From NCBI GenBank assembly GCA_030595925.1, contig JAUVLC010000067.1:1-13366 (forward strand): a stretch of 13,366 nt of DNA. Direction: 5' to 3'. Shown here in pieces: positions 1 to 6,239 of this stretch (position 1 is its first letter; every line of letters begins with the position of its first letter). The translations under genes were made by a program, and so were the position numbers. The notes under the pieces are model-generated. The model was not told the origin of the DNA, did not search any database, and saw nothing but the letters and a program-made list of their open reading frames with translations. This DNA is from Clostridia bacterium (GTDB lineage: Bacteria > CBDUZB01 > JAGLHV01).

Positions 1-100
1 TTCATACTGATTCTTCTCCTTGGCATTTTCTGATCCTCCTTTTTCCTTTATCATAAGAAGGATGTTAAATTTACTCAAGGAAATAAGAGTTATTTGAATT

Positions 101-1690
101 GTGAAACTGCCCAAGCCTGTCTGCGTGCGGACACGCACAGGCAAGTCTGTACATTCCTGTCGTTACCCAAAAAGTGGTAAGGTTTCCACAGGAATGGGTG
201 GCAGGTTTACTCAGGATTCAATGGCAAGTTTCGCAGGAATAGGTGGCAGGTTTACTCAGGAATCTGCACCTGCTATTGCTGCAGCCATCTGGGGTTGGGT
301 ACCTGCTTTAATCTGGATTATATTCGGTTCAATTTTTTTAGGCGCAGTACATGATTTTTCGTCTCTGATGGTTTCCCTTCGCCAACAAGGAAAATCAATC
401 GCTCAAATAACCGAAACGACTATCAGCAAACGGGCAAAAATGGTTTTTGCTGCTTTTTTATGGTTATCCCTGATATTAATTATTGCTGTATTCGCTGCTT
501 CCGGAGGTAAAACGTTATCTGTAAAACCTCAAATTGTAATTCCTACTTTTGGATTAATCTTCGTTGCCCTTTTAGTAGGATTAATGATTTATAAATGGAA
601 AATGAACCAAATTCTTGCCACTATCACAGGCATACTATTACTTTTTATTCTCATTGTTTTAGGGGCACACATTCCCATAAACATAGGAGCAAATGCCGCT
701 ACCAAATGGACTATAATTTTACTTCTTTACGCTTTAATTGCTTCAATATTACCGGTAAATTTACTATTGCAGCCGCGTGATTATTTGTCCGCTTTTGTTT
801 TGTTTTTTGGCTTATTTTTTGGTTATTTAGGCCTGATTCTTACTCATCCTTCCGTGCATACACCTGCTTTTATTAATGGGACATTAGTTAATGAACCTCT
901 TTGGCCAATGATGTTTGTAATCATTGCCTGCGGAGCTATTTCCGGATTTCACTCATTAGTGGCCACTGGCACCACTTCCAAACAATTGGCTTCGGAAAAA
1001 GATGCGAAAAAGATAGGTTGTGGAGCAATGATTGCCGAAGCTGCCTTAGCGGCACTTGCTTTAATTTGTGTAACAGCAGGCCTATATTTTAATAAAAGCC
1101 AGGGACCGATTCATCTAGTTTACCCTCAATTAATGAAAGAAAAAGGTTGGATTGTTACTTTCGGAGAAGGGTATGCCCAATTAGTAAAACCTATCTTTGA
1201 TTCCCTGGGGGCATTAATCGCTATTACTATGCTCAAAACTTTTATAATGACCACTCTTGATTCCGCTACCAGAATTGGGCGATATATCGGAGAAGAATTA
1301 ATGGGAATAAGTCTGGGTATAAAAATATTCAAAAACCGTTATTTTTCGACCTTAATAATTATCATTCTCAGCGGATGTTTAGCCCTGGGAAAATGGAAAA
1401 CACTCTGGCCTATTTTTGGTGCTGCTAATCAACTAATAGCAGCTTTAGGCTTATTAGTCGTAACACTATACCTTATGCAAAGAAAAAAACCAACCAAATA
1501 CACACTCTATCCGGCTTTATTTATGTTAGCTACCAGTATTGCCGCCTTAATTCATCAAACATCTTCTTTCTTCTCACAAAAGAATTATTTATTACTAAGT
1601 ATCGGGATTATTTTAATTATTCTTACCGCTTTTATGCTCAAAGAAAGTATCCGGATAATTTATAAGTTGAAGAAGGGAAAAACAGTTTAA
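101..1690 (+). CDS. cstA: CstA-family carbon starvation/peptide-pyruvate transporter, N-terminus lost
   Basis: This is an integral inner-membrane protein of the CstA family, whose members import peptides or pyruvate. Family hallmarks begin near residue 57: APAIAAAIWGWVPAL, then GSIFLGAVHDF (76-86), LLLQPRDYL (221-229), SGFHSLVATGTTSKQL (281-296), FGEGYAQL, TTLDSATRIGRYI (384-396) and WPIFGAANQL (436-445). About a dozen hydrophobic segments follow. The first 56 residues are not CstA-like. They are encoded by a hairpin and tandem repeats (115-263) and lack the usual first membrane segment and the conserved 'VPTNKW..FGHHFASIAGAGP' region. The GTG start at 101 only opens the longest frame and has no well-spaced ribosome binding site. 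A hydrophobic frame at 1-30 (FILILLLGIF, then a stop) might be a relic of the first membrane helix, which is weak inference. The family call is safe. Whether the gene works is doubtful, and it may be a pseudogene. Confidence 0.8.
   Translation: MKLPKPVCVRTRTGKSVHSCRYPKSGKVSTGMGGRFTQDSMASFAGIGGRFTQESAPAIAAAIWGWVPALIWIIFGSIFLGAVHDFSSLMVSLRQQGKSIAQITETTISKRAKMVFAAFLWLSLILIIAVFAASGGKTLSVKPQIVIPTFGLIFVALLVGLMIYKWKMNQILATITGILLLFILIVLGAHIPINIGANAATKWTIILLLYALIASILPVNLLLQPRDYLSAFVLFFGLFFGYLGLILTHPSVHTPAFINGTLVNEPLWPMMFVIIACGAISGFHSLVATGTTSKQLASEKDAKKIGCGAMIAEAALAALALICVTAGLYFNKSQGPIHLVYPQLMKEKGWIVTFGEGYAQLVKPIFDSLGALIAITMLKTFIMTTLDSATRIGRYIGEELMGISLGIKIFKNRYFSTLIIIILSGCLALGKWKTLWPIFGAANQLIAALGLLVVTLYLMQRKKPTKYTLYPALFMLATSIAALIHQTSSFFSQKNYLLLSIGIILIILTAFMLKESIRIIYKLKKGKTV
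115..142. repeat. GC-rich hairpin element inside the cstA 5' region
   Basis: GCCTGT (115-120) pairs with ACAGGC (137-142), and GCGTG (123-127) pairs with CACGC (132-136) around a CGGA loop, leaving a two-base CT bulge. The GC content contrasts sharply with the flanks. It lies where conserved CstA coding sequence should be, so it looks like an inserted palindromic repeat. That it is dispersed elsewhere in the genome is inference. Confidence 0.65.
174..263. repeat. 22-23 bp tandem repeat array in the cstA 5' region
   Basis: Three near-copies of a unit of the form CAGGAaTggGTGGCAgGTTT plus three bases lie at 189-211, 212-233 and 234-256. A partial copy follows at 257-263 and a degenerate piece precedes at about 174-188. 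Copies one and three differ by one base over 23. The array supplies residues about 25-55 of the open frame (GGRFTQ appears twice) and ends exactly where CstA homology resumes, which suggests insertion or expansion inside the gene. Confidence 0.75.
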
Positions 1691-1812
1691 TTGGTTATAT
1701 TGGTTTTATTGGTTGGATTGGTTAAAAGATAAAAGAAAAAAACAGTTAAAAGACGGTTCTATTGGTTATATTGGTTTTATTGGTTTAGATTGGTTAAAAG
1801 ATAAAAGAAAAA
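1690..1812. repeat. 71-bp-period direct repeat rich in ATTGGTT
   Basis: The 25-bp segment beginning ATTGGTTATATTGGTTTTAT occurs at 1690-1714 and again at 1761-1785. Each copy is followed by a GGTTAAAAGATAAAAGAAAA-like tail, at about 1719-1740 and 1790-1812. The two ~50-bp copies are offset by 71 bp and differ at only a few positions. Each also contains internal short ATTGGTT iterations. Confidence 0.85.
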
Positions 1813-1993
1813 GACAACAGACCGTCCATAGTCCATAGTCGATAGTCCACAGATAAAGACAACGACAAATACTAAATTCGAAATTCAAAACAAAAACTAA
1901 AGACAGGCATCAAGGCATCAAGGCACAGAGGCATAAAGTTAAAAGATAAAAGACAACAGACAGTCCATAGTCCATAGTCAATAGTCCATAGAT
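1793..1993. repeat. Two direct copies of a GTCCATAG-type repeat
   Basis: GTCCATAGTCCATAGTC followed by G/A-ATAGTCCA and C/T-AGA occurs at 1824-1852 and 1963-1992. Both copies are preceded by the same TTAAAAGATAAAAGA..GACAACAGAC leader (from about 1793 and 1939). Together they make a direct repeat of roughly 55 bp, each copy containing an internal 7-8 bp iteration of GTCCATA. Confidence 0.85.
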
Positions 1994-2046
1994 AACAGAC
2001 AAAGAATAAAAAATAAATACTAAATCCGAAATACGAAATCCTAAAC
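1867..2046. repeat. Paired AATACTAAAT..CGAAAT repeat
   Basis: AATACTAAATTCGAAATTC at about 1867-1886 recurs in diverged form as AATACTAAATCCGAAATACG followed by AAATCC at about 2016-2041. Each copy follows a GTCCATAG repeat, so the larger order GTCCATAG block then CGAAAT block is itself duplicated. Confidence 0.7.
1905..1926. repeat. AAGGCATC short tandem repeat
   Basis: AGGCATCA is iterated (AGGCATCAAGGCATCAAGGC), then decays into CACAGAGGCATAAAG. It lies between the two copies of the GTCCATAG repeat. Confidence 0.7.
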
Positions 2047-2077
2047 ACAAAAATAAAGGCAAAATACAAAACATTTC

Positions 2078-2100
2078 TGCTCAATAAATTGAGCAACTAC
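2078..2100 (-). repeat. REP-like element: GTAG plus 8-bp palindrome
   Basis: On the minus strand, GTAG (2100-2097) is followed by one base and then TGCTCAAT, a TT loop and ATTGAGCA (2095-2078), a perfect 8-bp stem. A GTAG tetranucleotide 5' of a short palindrome is the architecture of bacterial REP sequences mobilised by IS200/IS605-related tyrosine transposases. Assignment to that class is inference from structure. Confidence 0.5.
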
Positions 2101-2194
2101 AAACAGATTGACCATCCGGTATCTTTTGGATATGTTTAACTACTTTTTGTTTTTGTCTTTAACTTATAATTTATAACTAATAACTGTAATTTCT

Positions 2195-2225
2195 ATCTAT
2201 GGACTATCGACTGTGGACTATGGAC
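2195..2225. repeat. Inverted copy of the GTCCATAG repeat
   Basis: The sequence reading GGACTATCGACTGTGGACTA on the plus strand is the reverse complement of the GTCCATAGTCCA/CAGTCGATAGTCC repeats at 1824-1852. Paired with that copy it would form a long inverted repeat with an arm of about 30 bp and a loop of about 340 bp. Confidence 0.8.
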
Positions 2226-2325
2226 TATTTTGTTTTTACGTGCCCGCAGGGTAAAATTATGCGTCTAGAGAGAAACATATTTTGCCTTTATTTTTATACC
2301 CTTCTTAATATCATTTTGTTTGATT

Positions 2326-2604
2326 TCAATAGGCACTTTCGCGATTGTCAGCAGCGAGCATAAAAACGGTTTTTTTATGATCATCGATTAGATAAAAAAA
2401 TCTATAATCGCCTATTCTGTATCTCCATGTTTCTGGTTTATAATTTGTGAGTTTTTTTATATTCCTGCCAAAATAAGGGTTTTCTCTTAATTGAGGATAA
2501 ACATAAGTAATAAGCTTTCTTTTTATCCGTTCCTGTTGTCCACTGAAATCCTGTTTAATATCTTTCAAGTATTGATTTGTTTCGAATATTTTAAATTTTT
2601 TCAA
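2326..2604 (-). CDS. RelE/ParE-superfamily toxin of a type II toxin-antitoxin pair
   Basis: This is a 92-aa RelE-fold protein, probably a ribosome-dependent mRNA endonuclease toxin. The C-terminal half carries the family signature PYFGRNIKKL, then WRYRIGDYRFFYLID, then the last strand VFMLAADNRESAY. A frame-open GTG lies at 2634 but has no ribosome binding site. TTG at 2604 is preceded by GAAAGGG with an 8-base spacer and gives the normal length (LKKFKIFETNQYLKD at the N-terminus), so I chose it. The gene then overlaps the upstream antitoxin by 14 bp, implying translational coupling from the shared promoter at 2886-2914. The RelE-superfamily call is strong. RelE-type cleavage versus ParE-type gyrase poisoning cannot be settled here, although the sequence looks closer to RelE. 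Confidence 0.87.
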   Translation of the reverse strand: MKKFKIFETNQYLKDIKQDFSGQQERIKRKLITYVYPQLRENPYFGRNIKKLTNYKPETWRYRIGDYRFFYLIDDHKKTVFMLAADNRESAY

Positions 2605-2839
2605 CAAATTTTCCCTTTCTTTTTTTGGCGTCACTGTAACCGGATTTAAGTTTCTCTCTTAATCTTTTATCTGATTTAATTTGAGCCATTTCAATAGAGT
2701 CTACATAGTAAGATTTTTCTATCTCTTTTAGAATCCCCATGGTAATAAAGTTGGAAATCGGCCGATGTTCAATCTCAGCAGCAGCTGATATCCTCTTATA
2801 TTCTTTGTCTGATAACCTTAATGTTATTACCTTAGACAT
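2591..2839 (-). CDS. Ribbon-helix-helix (CopG-like) antitoxin
   Basis: This 82-aa protein has an N-terminal ribbon-helix-helix DNA-binding domain: strand SKVITLRLS, first helix DKEYKRISAAAEI, turn EHRPISNF, second helix ITMGILKEIEKS (to about residue 43). A charged, lysine-rich C-terminal half probably wraps the toxin. Such antitoxins neutralise the RelE partner and, with it, repress their own operon. Translation starts at an ATG behind a near-perfect AAGGAGGTGA, consistent with antitoxin being made in excess of toxin. It is the first gene of the operon and its 3' end overlaps the toxin start. Four phased 7-bp repeats over the promoter are the likely binding site. The fold and role are clear. 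The exact antitoxin family name is not. Confidence 0.88.
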   Translation of the reverse strand: MSKVITLRLSDKEYKRISAAAEIEHRPISNFITMGILKEIEKSYYVDSIEMAQIKSDKRLREKLKSGYSDAKKRKGKFVEKI

Positions 2840-2846
2840 TATCTAT

Positions 2847-2856
2847 CACCTCCTTC
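2847..2856 (-). promoter_or_regulatory. Strong Shine-Dalgarno site of the antitoxin gene
   Basis: On the minus strand AAGGAGGTGA lies 7 bases ahead of the antitoxin ATG. It is an almost complete match to the anti-SD sequence, in contrast to the TTG start and shorter GAAAGGG of the toxin. This would bias translation toward antitoxin. Confidence 0.85.
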
Positions 2857-2864
2857 GTTTGTAT

Positions 2865-2914
2865 TATTCTATTGTATTCAATAATATTCTAACATATTCT
2901 AATACATTTGTCAA
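2865..2914 (-). promoter_or_regulatory. Toxin-antitoxin promoter with four phased operator repeats
   Basis: On the minus strand, TTGACA (2914-2909), a 17-base spacer and TAGAAT (2891-2886) form a near-consensus sigma-70 promoter. TAGAATA or TTGAATA repeats lie at 2895-2901, 2885-2891, 2875-2881 and 2865-2871 in the same orientation, exactly 10 bp apart. They run from the spacer through the -10 into the start region. RHH repressors commonly bind such phased short repeats, so this is the probable autoregulatory operator. Confidence 0.8.
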
Positions 2915-3054
2915 GTGCTTTTCTGATTTTTTTCTTTTGTAGTCATTAAATGCCCTAGGAATCTCATCTAAATCGACATTTGTTTTTCTTTTTCTTCCTC
3001 ATCAAAGCTATAATAGTCGATACTTAGAAAACCACAATAAACATATGCTTATTA

Positions 3055-4359
3055 TTATATGTACTTTTTCAAATAAGTAAAATTCCCCGATAATTTACCG
3101 TTTTGAGTAATAACAGCACCGCGTATTTCTTTAGGAAGGGCAATGTGATTGGTAACATCTTTTATTCCGTGGGCAGCAAGCTGATAAACATAGTCCCTGA
3201 TTAAATTACTGAATTCACCTGATGCATCCCGGGGCAATTCAGAGGGAAGATTATCCTGGGCTAAAATAGTAATGCCCTCCGATTTATATCCATCAACATA
3301 TTTTCTCCGGTTAAAATCATAGGTAAAAGTGGGATTATCCGTAGTCGTTGCCTTACTGGTTAATTCAATCGAACCATTAATATCACATGATATATCCCCG
3401 ATAAAATCCAAACGGAAAGGTTCCCTACCTGTTAATTTATGAATCATCTTTTTAGTAATAATGCGGGGATATTTCCTATCCCAATAACTGGTGTGAATAA
3501 GCATATTGATATAAGGCAAATAAACATCTAAATTTGATTCAAATTTCGCAGGATTTTGAAGATATTCTTCAAAATAAAACCCCTTACCGTTTTTTGGACG
3601 AAATTTTTCTTCCCGAAAAAAAATAATTTTATAGAGCTTATTGCGTATCTTTTTCTGATGTTGAACGAATTTAAGAATATTTTTAGGATGGATTTCTATT
3701 GGATTTAATAAATTAAATATTTCCTGTGCTCCTCTGGAAACATTACCGTGACCGGTAATCCCTATAATAAAAGGAGTCAGCTCTTTTTTTAAACCATGAT
3801 TTTCAATTTGATAACCGACTTCCTTTACTGCCTGCTTTACACTTCTAAAAGATGCATATTTAAAAATCTGTTTAAGGGAAGAAAAAGGATTGTTAATACC
3901 TTTCCACTCTAACTTTTTCCCAAAATAATATAAACTATTAAGTGCTCCGCAAATACCGGCAAACCTTCCGAAATACACCAGGCGATTACCGTACAAATCA
4001 ACAATCTTTTCATAATCAATCAAGGTAATCTTTTTTTCAAGGCAGGCATTAAGTAACGGCATATTCTCCGGCTGGCCCTTAATCGTATGAGAAAAAATCA
4101 TATATATTTTGTCTTTATATAAATCCCTTACTTGCGGCTCTTTTATGCCTAATAAAAGGGTAGCTCTTTTAAATTTACTTAAAACCTTTGCTCCTTTTTT
4201 TTCATACTCTTTGTTTTTAAAGACACGGGTCAAGCTATGTTCAACTTCAACATTTATTCCGCGTCTAACTAACCAACCTACCTCCACAGGGGTTAAAGGG
4301 GCTCGCCTTTCCCCTGCTTTAGTTTCTTTTAATATTCCAACAACTAAATTCTTTCTCAT
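3055..4359 (-). CDS. Lysine-ketoglutarate reductase / saccharopine dehydrogenase-like protein
   Basis: This 434-aa cytosolic protein of the alanine dehydrogenase/transhydrogenase fold resembles the LKR half of bifunctional AASS, which condenses lysine and 2-oxoglutarate to saccharopine using NAD(P)H. The N-terminal domain starts with the family motif GILKETKAGERRAPLTP (8-24). Lys73 in GIKEP and His91 in FSHTIKGQ match residues of the saccharopine dehydrogenase active site. LIDYEKIVD and FGRFAG follow. The dinucleotide-binding loop GITGHGNVSRGA sits at 200-211. The ATG follows AAAGGA with a short spacer. The gene lies 11 bases behind the exported-protein gene upstream, so the two are probably one transcript. 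No saccharopine dehydrogenase half or other lysine gene is nearby. Biochemical direction and substrate are inferred from family resemblance only. Confidence 0.82.
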   Translation of the reverse strand: MRKNLVVGILKETKAGERRAPLTPVEVGWLVRRGINVEVEHSLTRVFKNKEYEKKGAKVLSKFKRATLLLGIKEPQVRDLYKDKIYMIFSHTIKGQPENMPLLNACLEKKITLIDYEKIVDLYGNRLVYFGRFAGICGALNSLYYFGKKLEWKGINNPFSSLKQIFKYASFRSVKQAVKEVGYQIENHGLKKELTPFIIGITGHGNVSRGAQEIFNLLNPIEIHPKNILKFVQHQKKIRNKLYKIIFFREEKFRPKNGKGFYFEEYLQNPAKFESNLDVYLPYINMLIHTSYWDRKYPRIITKKMIHKLTGREPFRLDFIGDISCDINGSIELTSKATTTDNPTFTYDFNRRKYVDGYKSEGITILAQDNLPSELPRDASGEFSNLIRDYVYQLAAHGIKDVTNHIALPKEIRGAVITQNGKLSGNFTYLKKYI

Positions 4360-4370
4360 TTTTCCTTTAT

Positions 4371-4988
4371 CTAAAATCTTACCGGCGTAAAACTAACTGC
4401 ATAAAAAGGATAACTCTTTTCTTCATCTTTACAAATTTTAACTGAAGCATAAGGCATCCATCCCGGAGAAGATTTAGCTATTCCCAAAACCCGAGGTGCT
4501 TCAATAAAACCATAAACCCCGCCTAAAAGAATACCTCCCAGATTGCCCCAGGCAGCACCCCTTCCTATATCATCCGAATTGTTACTCGAACCGTAACTAA
4601 TCAATCCACCGGCTATACCCATAATACCCCCCATCAACGCACCTGATTGCATATCCCGTAAAACCACCGCCCCTGTGCCTGTATAATCTTGAGTAAGCTC
4701 ATAACTTCCTACGGCTAAGCCTAAAACTGTTCCCCCGATGGCTCCATAGCCAAGATGCCGCAGCCCTGTTTTTAAATCTTCTTCATCACTATCGTCTCTA
4801 TCGACAATAGCCAAATACCCGGTGCTTAATCCGGCTAACATCCCAACAAAACACCCCTTCCATCCATAAGAAAACACTGACGGATTTTTTTCTATTTCTC
4901 CGCCAAAAAAAGCGCCCGCTTCTACCTGGGATATAAAAACAAAATTATAACATAAAACTAACAACAACCCCGCAACGATTTTTTTCAT
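4371..4988 (-). CDS. Exported glycine-rich protein of unknown function
   Basis: I do not recognise a named family for this 205-aa protein. It begins with a typical Sec signal peptide (MKKIVAGLLLVL.., likely cleavage after VEA at about residue 24). Alternating glycine-rich hydrophobic stretches follow: GCFVGMLAGLSTGYLAI, GYGAIGGTVLGLAVGSYEL, GALMGGIMGIAGGLISYG and NLGGILLGGVYGF. These resemble glycine-zipper membrane segments and are separated by acidic or polar loops (DRDDSDEEDLK, SSNNSDD). It ends in an aromatic residue (FTPVRF), as many outer-membrane proteins do, but no beta-barrel pattern is obvious. The start is supported by AGGAGGGA about 7 bases upstream of the ATG and by a promoter at 5034-5062. 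It is the first gene of the transcript that continues into the LKR-like enzyme. An envelope location is likely. Confidence 0.8.
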   Translation of the reverse strand: MKKIVAGLLLVLCYNFVFISQVEAGAFFGGEIEKNPSVFSYGWKGCFVGMLAGLSTGYLAIVDRDDSDEEDLKTGLRHLGYGAIGGTVLGLAVGSYELTQDYTGTGAVVLRDMQSGALMGGIMGIAGGLISYGSSNNSDDIGRGAAWGNLGGILLGGVYGFIEAPRVLGIAKSSPGWMPYASVKICKDEEKSYPFYAVSFTPVRF

Positions 4989-5033
4989 ATAACTTCCCTC
5001 CTCTTAATAAAAATCTCTACCTTGTCGATATAT

Positions 5034-5062
5034 AGTTTATATGGACAACTTAAAAAAGTCAA
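5034..5062 (-). promoter_or_regulatory. Probable promoter of the exported protein-LKR operon
   Basis: On the minus strand, TTGACT (5062-5057), 17 bases, then TAAACT (5039-5034). It lies immediately after the terminator of the preceding unit and about 45 bases before the ATG. The -10 is imperfect, and alternative AT-rich hexamers (TATAAA, TATATA) overlap it. Confidence 0.5.
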
Positions 5063-5069
5063 TAAAAAA

Positions 5070-5103
5070 AAGCAATCCGCCAATAATTATTGGCGGATTG
5101 CTT
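5070..5103 (-). terminator. Intrinsic terminator of the CsgG-like gene
   Basis: This is a perfect 34-bp palindrome with two 17-base arms (AAGCAATCCGCCAATAA and its complement). On the minus strand it runs directly into a run of eight T residues. It sits 45 bases past the stop codon of the CsgG-like gene and just ahead of the next promoter, a textbook Rho-independent terminator in the minus direction. There is also an A-rich run on the other side, but no plus-strand gene enters it. Confidence 0.9.
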
Positions 5104-5147
5104 AATATCCATCTATTTAATCATCCTTATAAAGTTTTATGCTTATT

Positions 5148-6089
5148 TTAATTAACATTAACTAATTTACAAAGGTCTCCACGGACAGGCAGGGTCCCTT
5201 TCACTAATTTAGCCACAGCGGCATCTTCCCCAATATAACTTTCAACCCTGATTACTCCTATTTCTTTTTGAGTACGCCCAATAACCAAACCTGTAGTCGG
5301 GCTAATTATTTCCTTACCCAAATGAAACAATTTTAAGCTAGTACCTATTTCCAATCCTGATTCACGCCCGGCATCAATATATATGTCCCGATTTATAATT
5401 TCCGCTATCCGGCAAGACCACGGTTTTTTATTAACCTGGGAAACGATATTATCCACAAACTTTACTATTGCCGCTCTTAATGCTTCTCCTTCCAGTGTCT
5501 CATCATATTTTGCTTTTGTTCCCAAACCTAAAAATTTACCGGTTTTCTGCCTGGCCATTCCTTTGCCTGAATCTGTATACAAAATCTGCCCTGTTTCCAC
5601 ATCTACTACCCTGATATCAACTGAAGCCTGAGCAATTGTCTGTTTGCTTTGAATTATTAAATAATCCGATCCGCCCTTCTTAACTCCAAATTGAGAAATA
5701 CTACCGGTTACTATTGCATTTACTCCCAAAATTTTCCCTACTTTTACTATTGTATTAGAATCTACATGTCCACTAGCTTGAAAATTCTGTTCTTCTAAAA
5801 GTTTTTTTATTTTCCCTCTTTCTACCAAAATAAATTTACCGGTTTTTCCCAATTCAGTAATCAGAATATCAGAAGCTGCCGTACCCAATCTTCTTTGCCC
5901 ATACGCTGTTTTATTTTCAAAATCGATAATAGCAACCCTGCGCTTTGGTCCGGTATATTTAGATTCTACCTTTTCTGTCTCCTTAACGGTAGTAGTGTGT
6001 GTTTTTTTCACTGCAACCGAAGGGGCACAACCCGAAACCAATAAACCTAAACAACATCCTGAAATAACAATCTGTTTCAATCTTTCCAT
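5148..6089 (-). CDS. CsgG/HfaB-family outer-membrane lipoprotein
   Basis: This 313-aa protein has a lipoprotein signal peptide with lipobox LVSGC; Cys21 should be lipidated, and no aspartate follows it, which suits outer-membrane sorting. A threonine- and charge-rich linker (22-48) leads to a CsgG-type domain at about 50-220: RRVAIIDFENKTAYGQRRLG, ILITELGKTGKFILVERGKI, LGVNAIVTGSISQFG, ASVDIRVVDVETGQILYT. A C-terminal beta-rich module at 226-310 (INRDIYIDAGRESGLEIG..) resembles the domain after CsgG-like regions in FlgT-type proteins. CsgG itself is a curli secretion pore, but no csgA, csgB, csgE or csgF is present here, so a general envelope role is likelier. The start follows AAGGAGGT. The gene lies 150 bases downstream of the GNA1162-like lipoprotein gene and ends before a strong terminator, so both may be read together. 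Confidence 0.87.
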   Translation of the reverse strand: MERLKQIVISGCCLGLLVSGCAPSVAVKKTHTTTVKETEKVESKYTGPKRRVAIIDFENKTAYGQRRLGTAASDILITELGKTGKFILVERGKIKKLLEEQNFQASGHVDSNTIVKVGKILGVNAIVTGSISQFGVKKGGSDYLIIQSKQTIAQASVDIRVVDVETGQILYTDSGKGMARQKTGKFLGLGTKAKYDETLEGEALRAAIVKFVDNIVSQVNKKPWSCRIAEIINRDIYIDAGRESGLEIGTSLKLFHLGKEIISPTTGLVIGRTQKEIGVIRVESYIGEDAAVAKLVKGTLPVRGDLCKLVNVN

Positions 6090-6239
6090 CTTTACCTCCT
6101 TAATTTATAAAATTTATACTTATACAAAATAGCTTTTTCGCCTCGTTTCCTGTCCTCTGATCCACAAAGAGAACTGACCACGCAAAACATGTATATTTTG
6201 TGAAATTCTTTATAAAAGCAAAAACATTTTATCTATTAT

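Larger units (their letters stand above)
1691..2325. other. Gene-free repeat mosaic between cstA and the toxin-antitoxin operon
   Basis: No credible gene is present. Open frames here are low-complexity translations of repeats. The stretch is a patchwork of at least five short repeat families (listed separately), with copies in both orientations: ATTGGTT-type repeats, GTCCATAGTCCATAGTC-type repeats, an AAGGCATC tandem, paired AATACTAAAT..CGAAAT segments and a GTAG-hairpin. From 2226 to 2325 I see no repeat or regulatory element, only the sequence just past the toxin stop codon. Confidence 0.75.

Noticed and set aside
163-188. Plus-strand frame LPKKW.GFH as a remnant of the CstA VPTNKW..FGHH motif
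   Set aside because: The resemblance is short, contains a stop and overlaps a degenerate unit of the tandem repeat, so chance similarity is likelier.
1872-2096. 74-aa open frame on the minus strand (LWTIDYGLWTVCC..)
   Set aside because: It translates the GTCCATAG and CGAAAT repeats. It is low complexity, has no ribosome binding site and no domain, so it is a repeat artefact.
1690-2225. CRISPR array
   Set aside because: The repeats vary in length, spacing and orientation, with no regular unique spacers and no cas genes, so they do not form an array.
2255-2331. Small frame on the minus strand overlapping the toxin stop (KVPIEIKQNDIKKGIKIKAK)
   Set aside because: It is only about 25 codons, lysine/isoleucine low complexity and without a ribosome binding site. 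It is probably chance in AT-rich DNA.
4109-4390. 93-aa plus-strand frame opposite the 5' end of the LKR-like gene
   Set aside because: It is a shadow of a strongly conserved coding region on the other strand and has no ribosome binding site.
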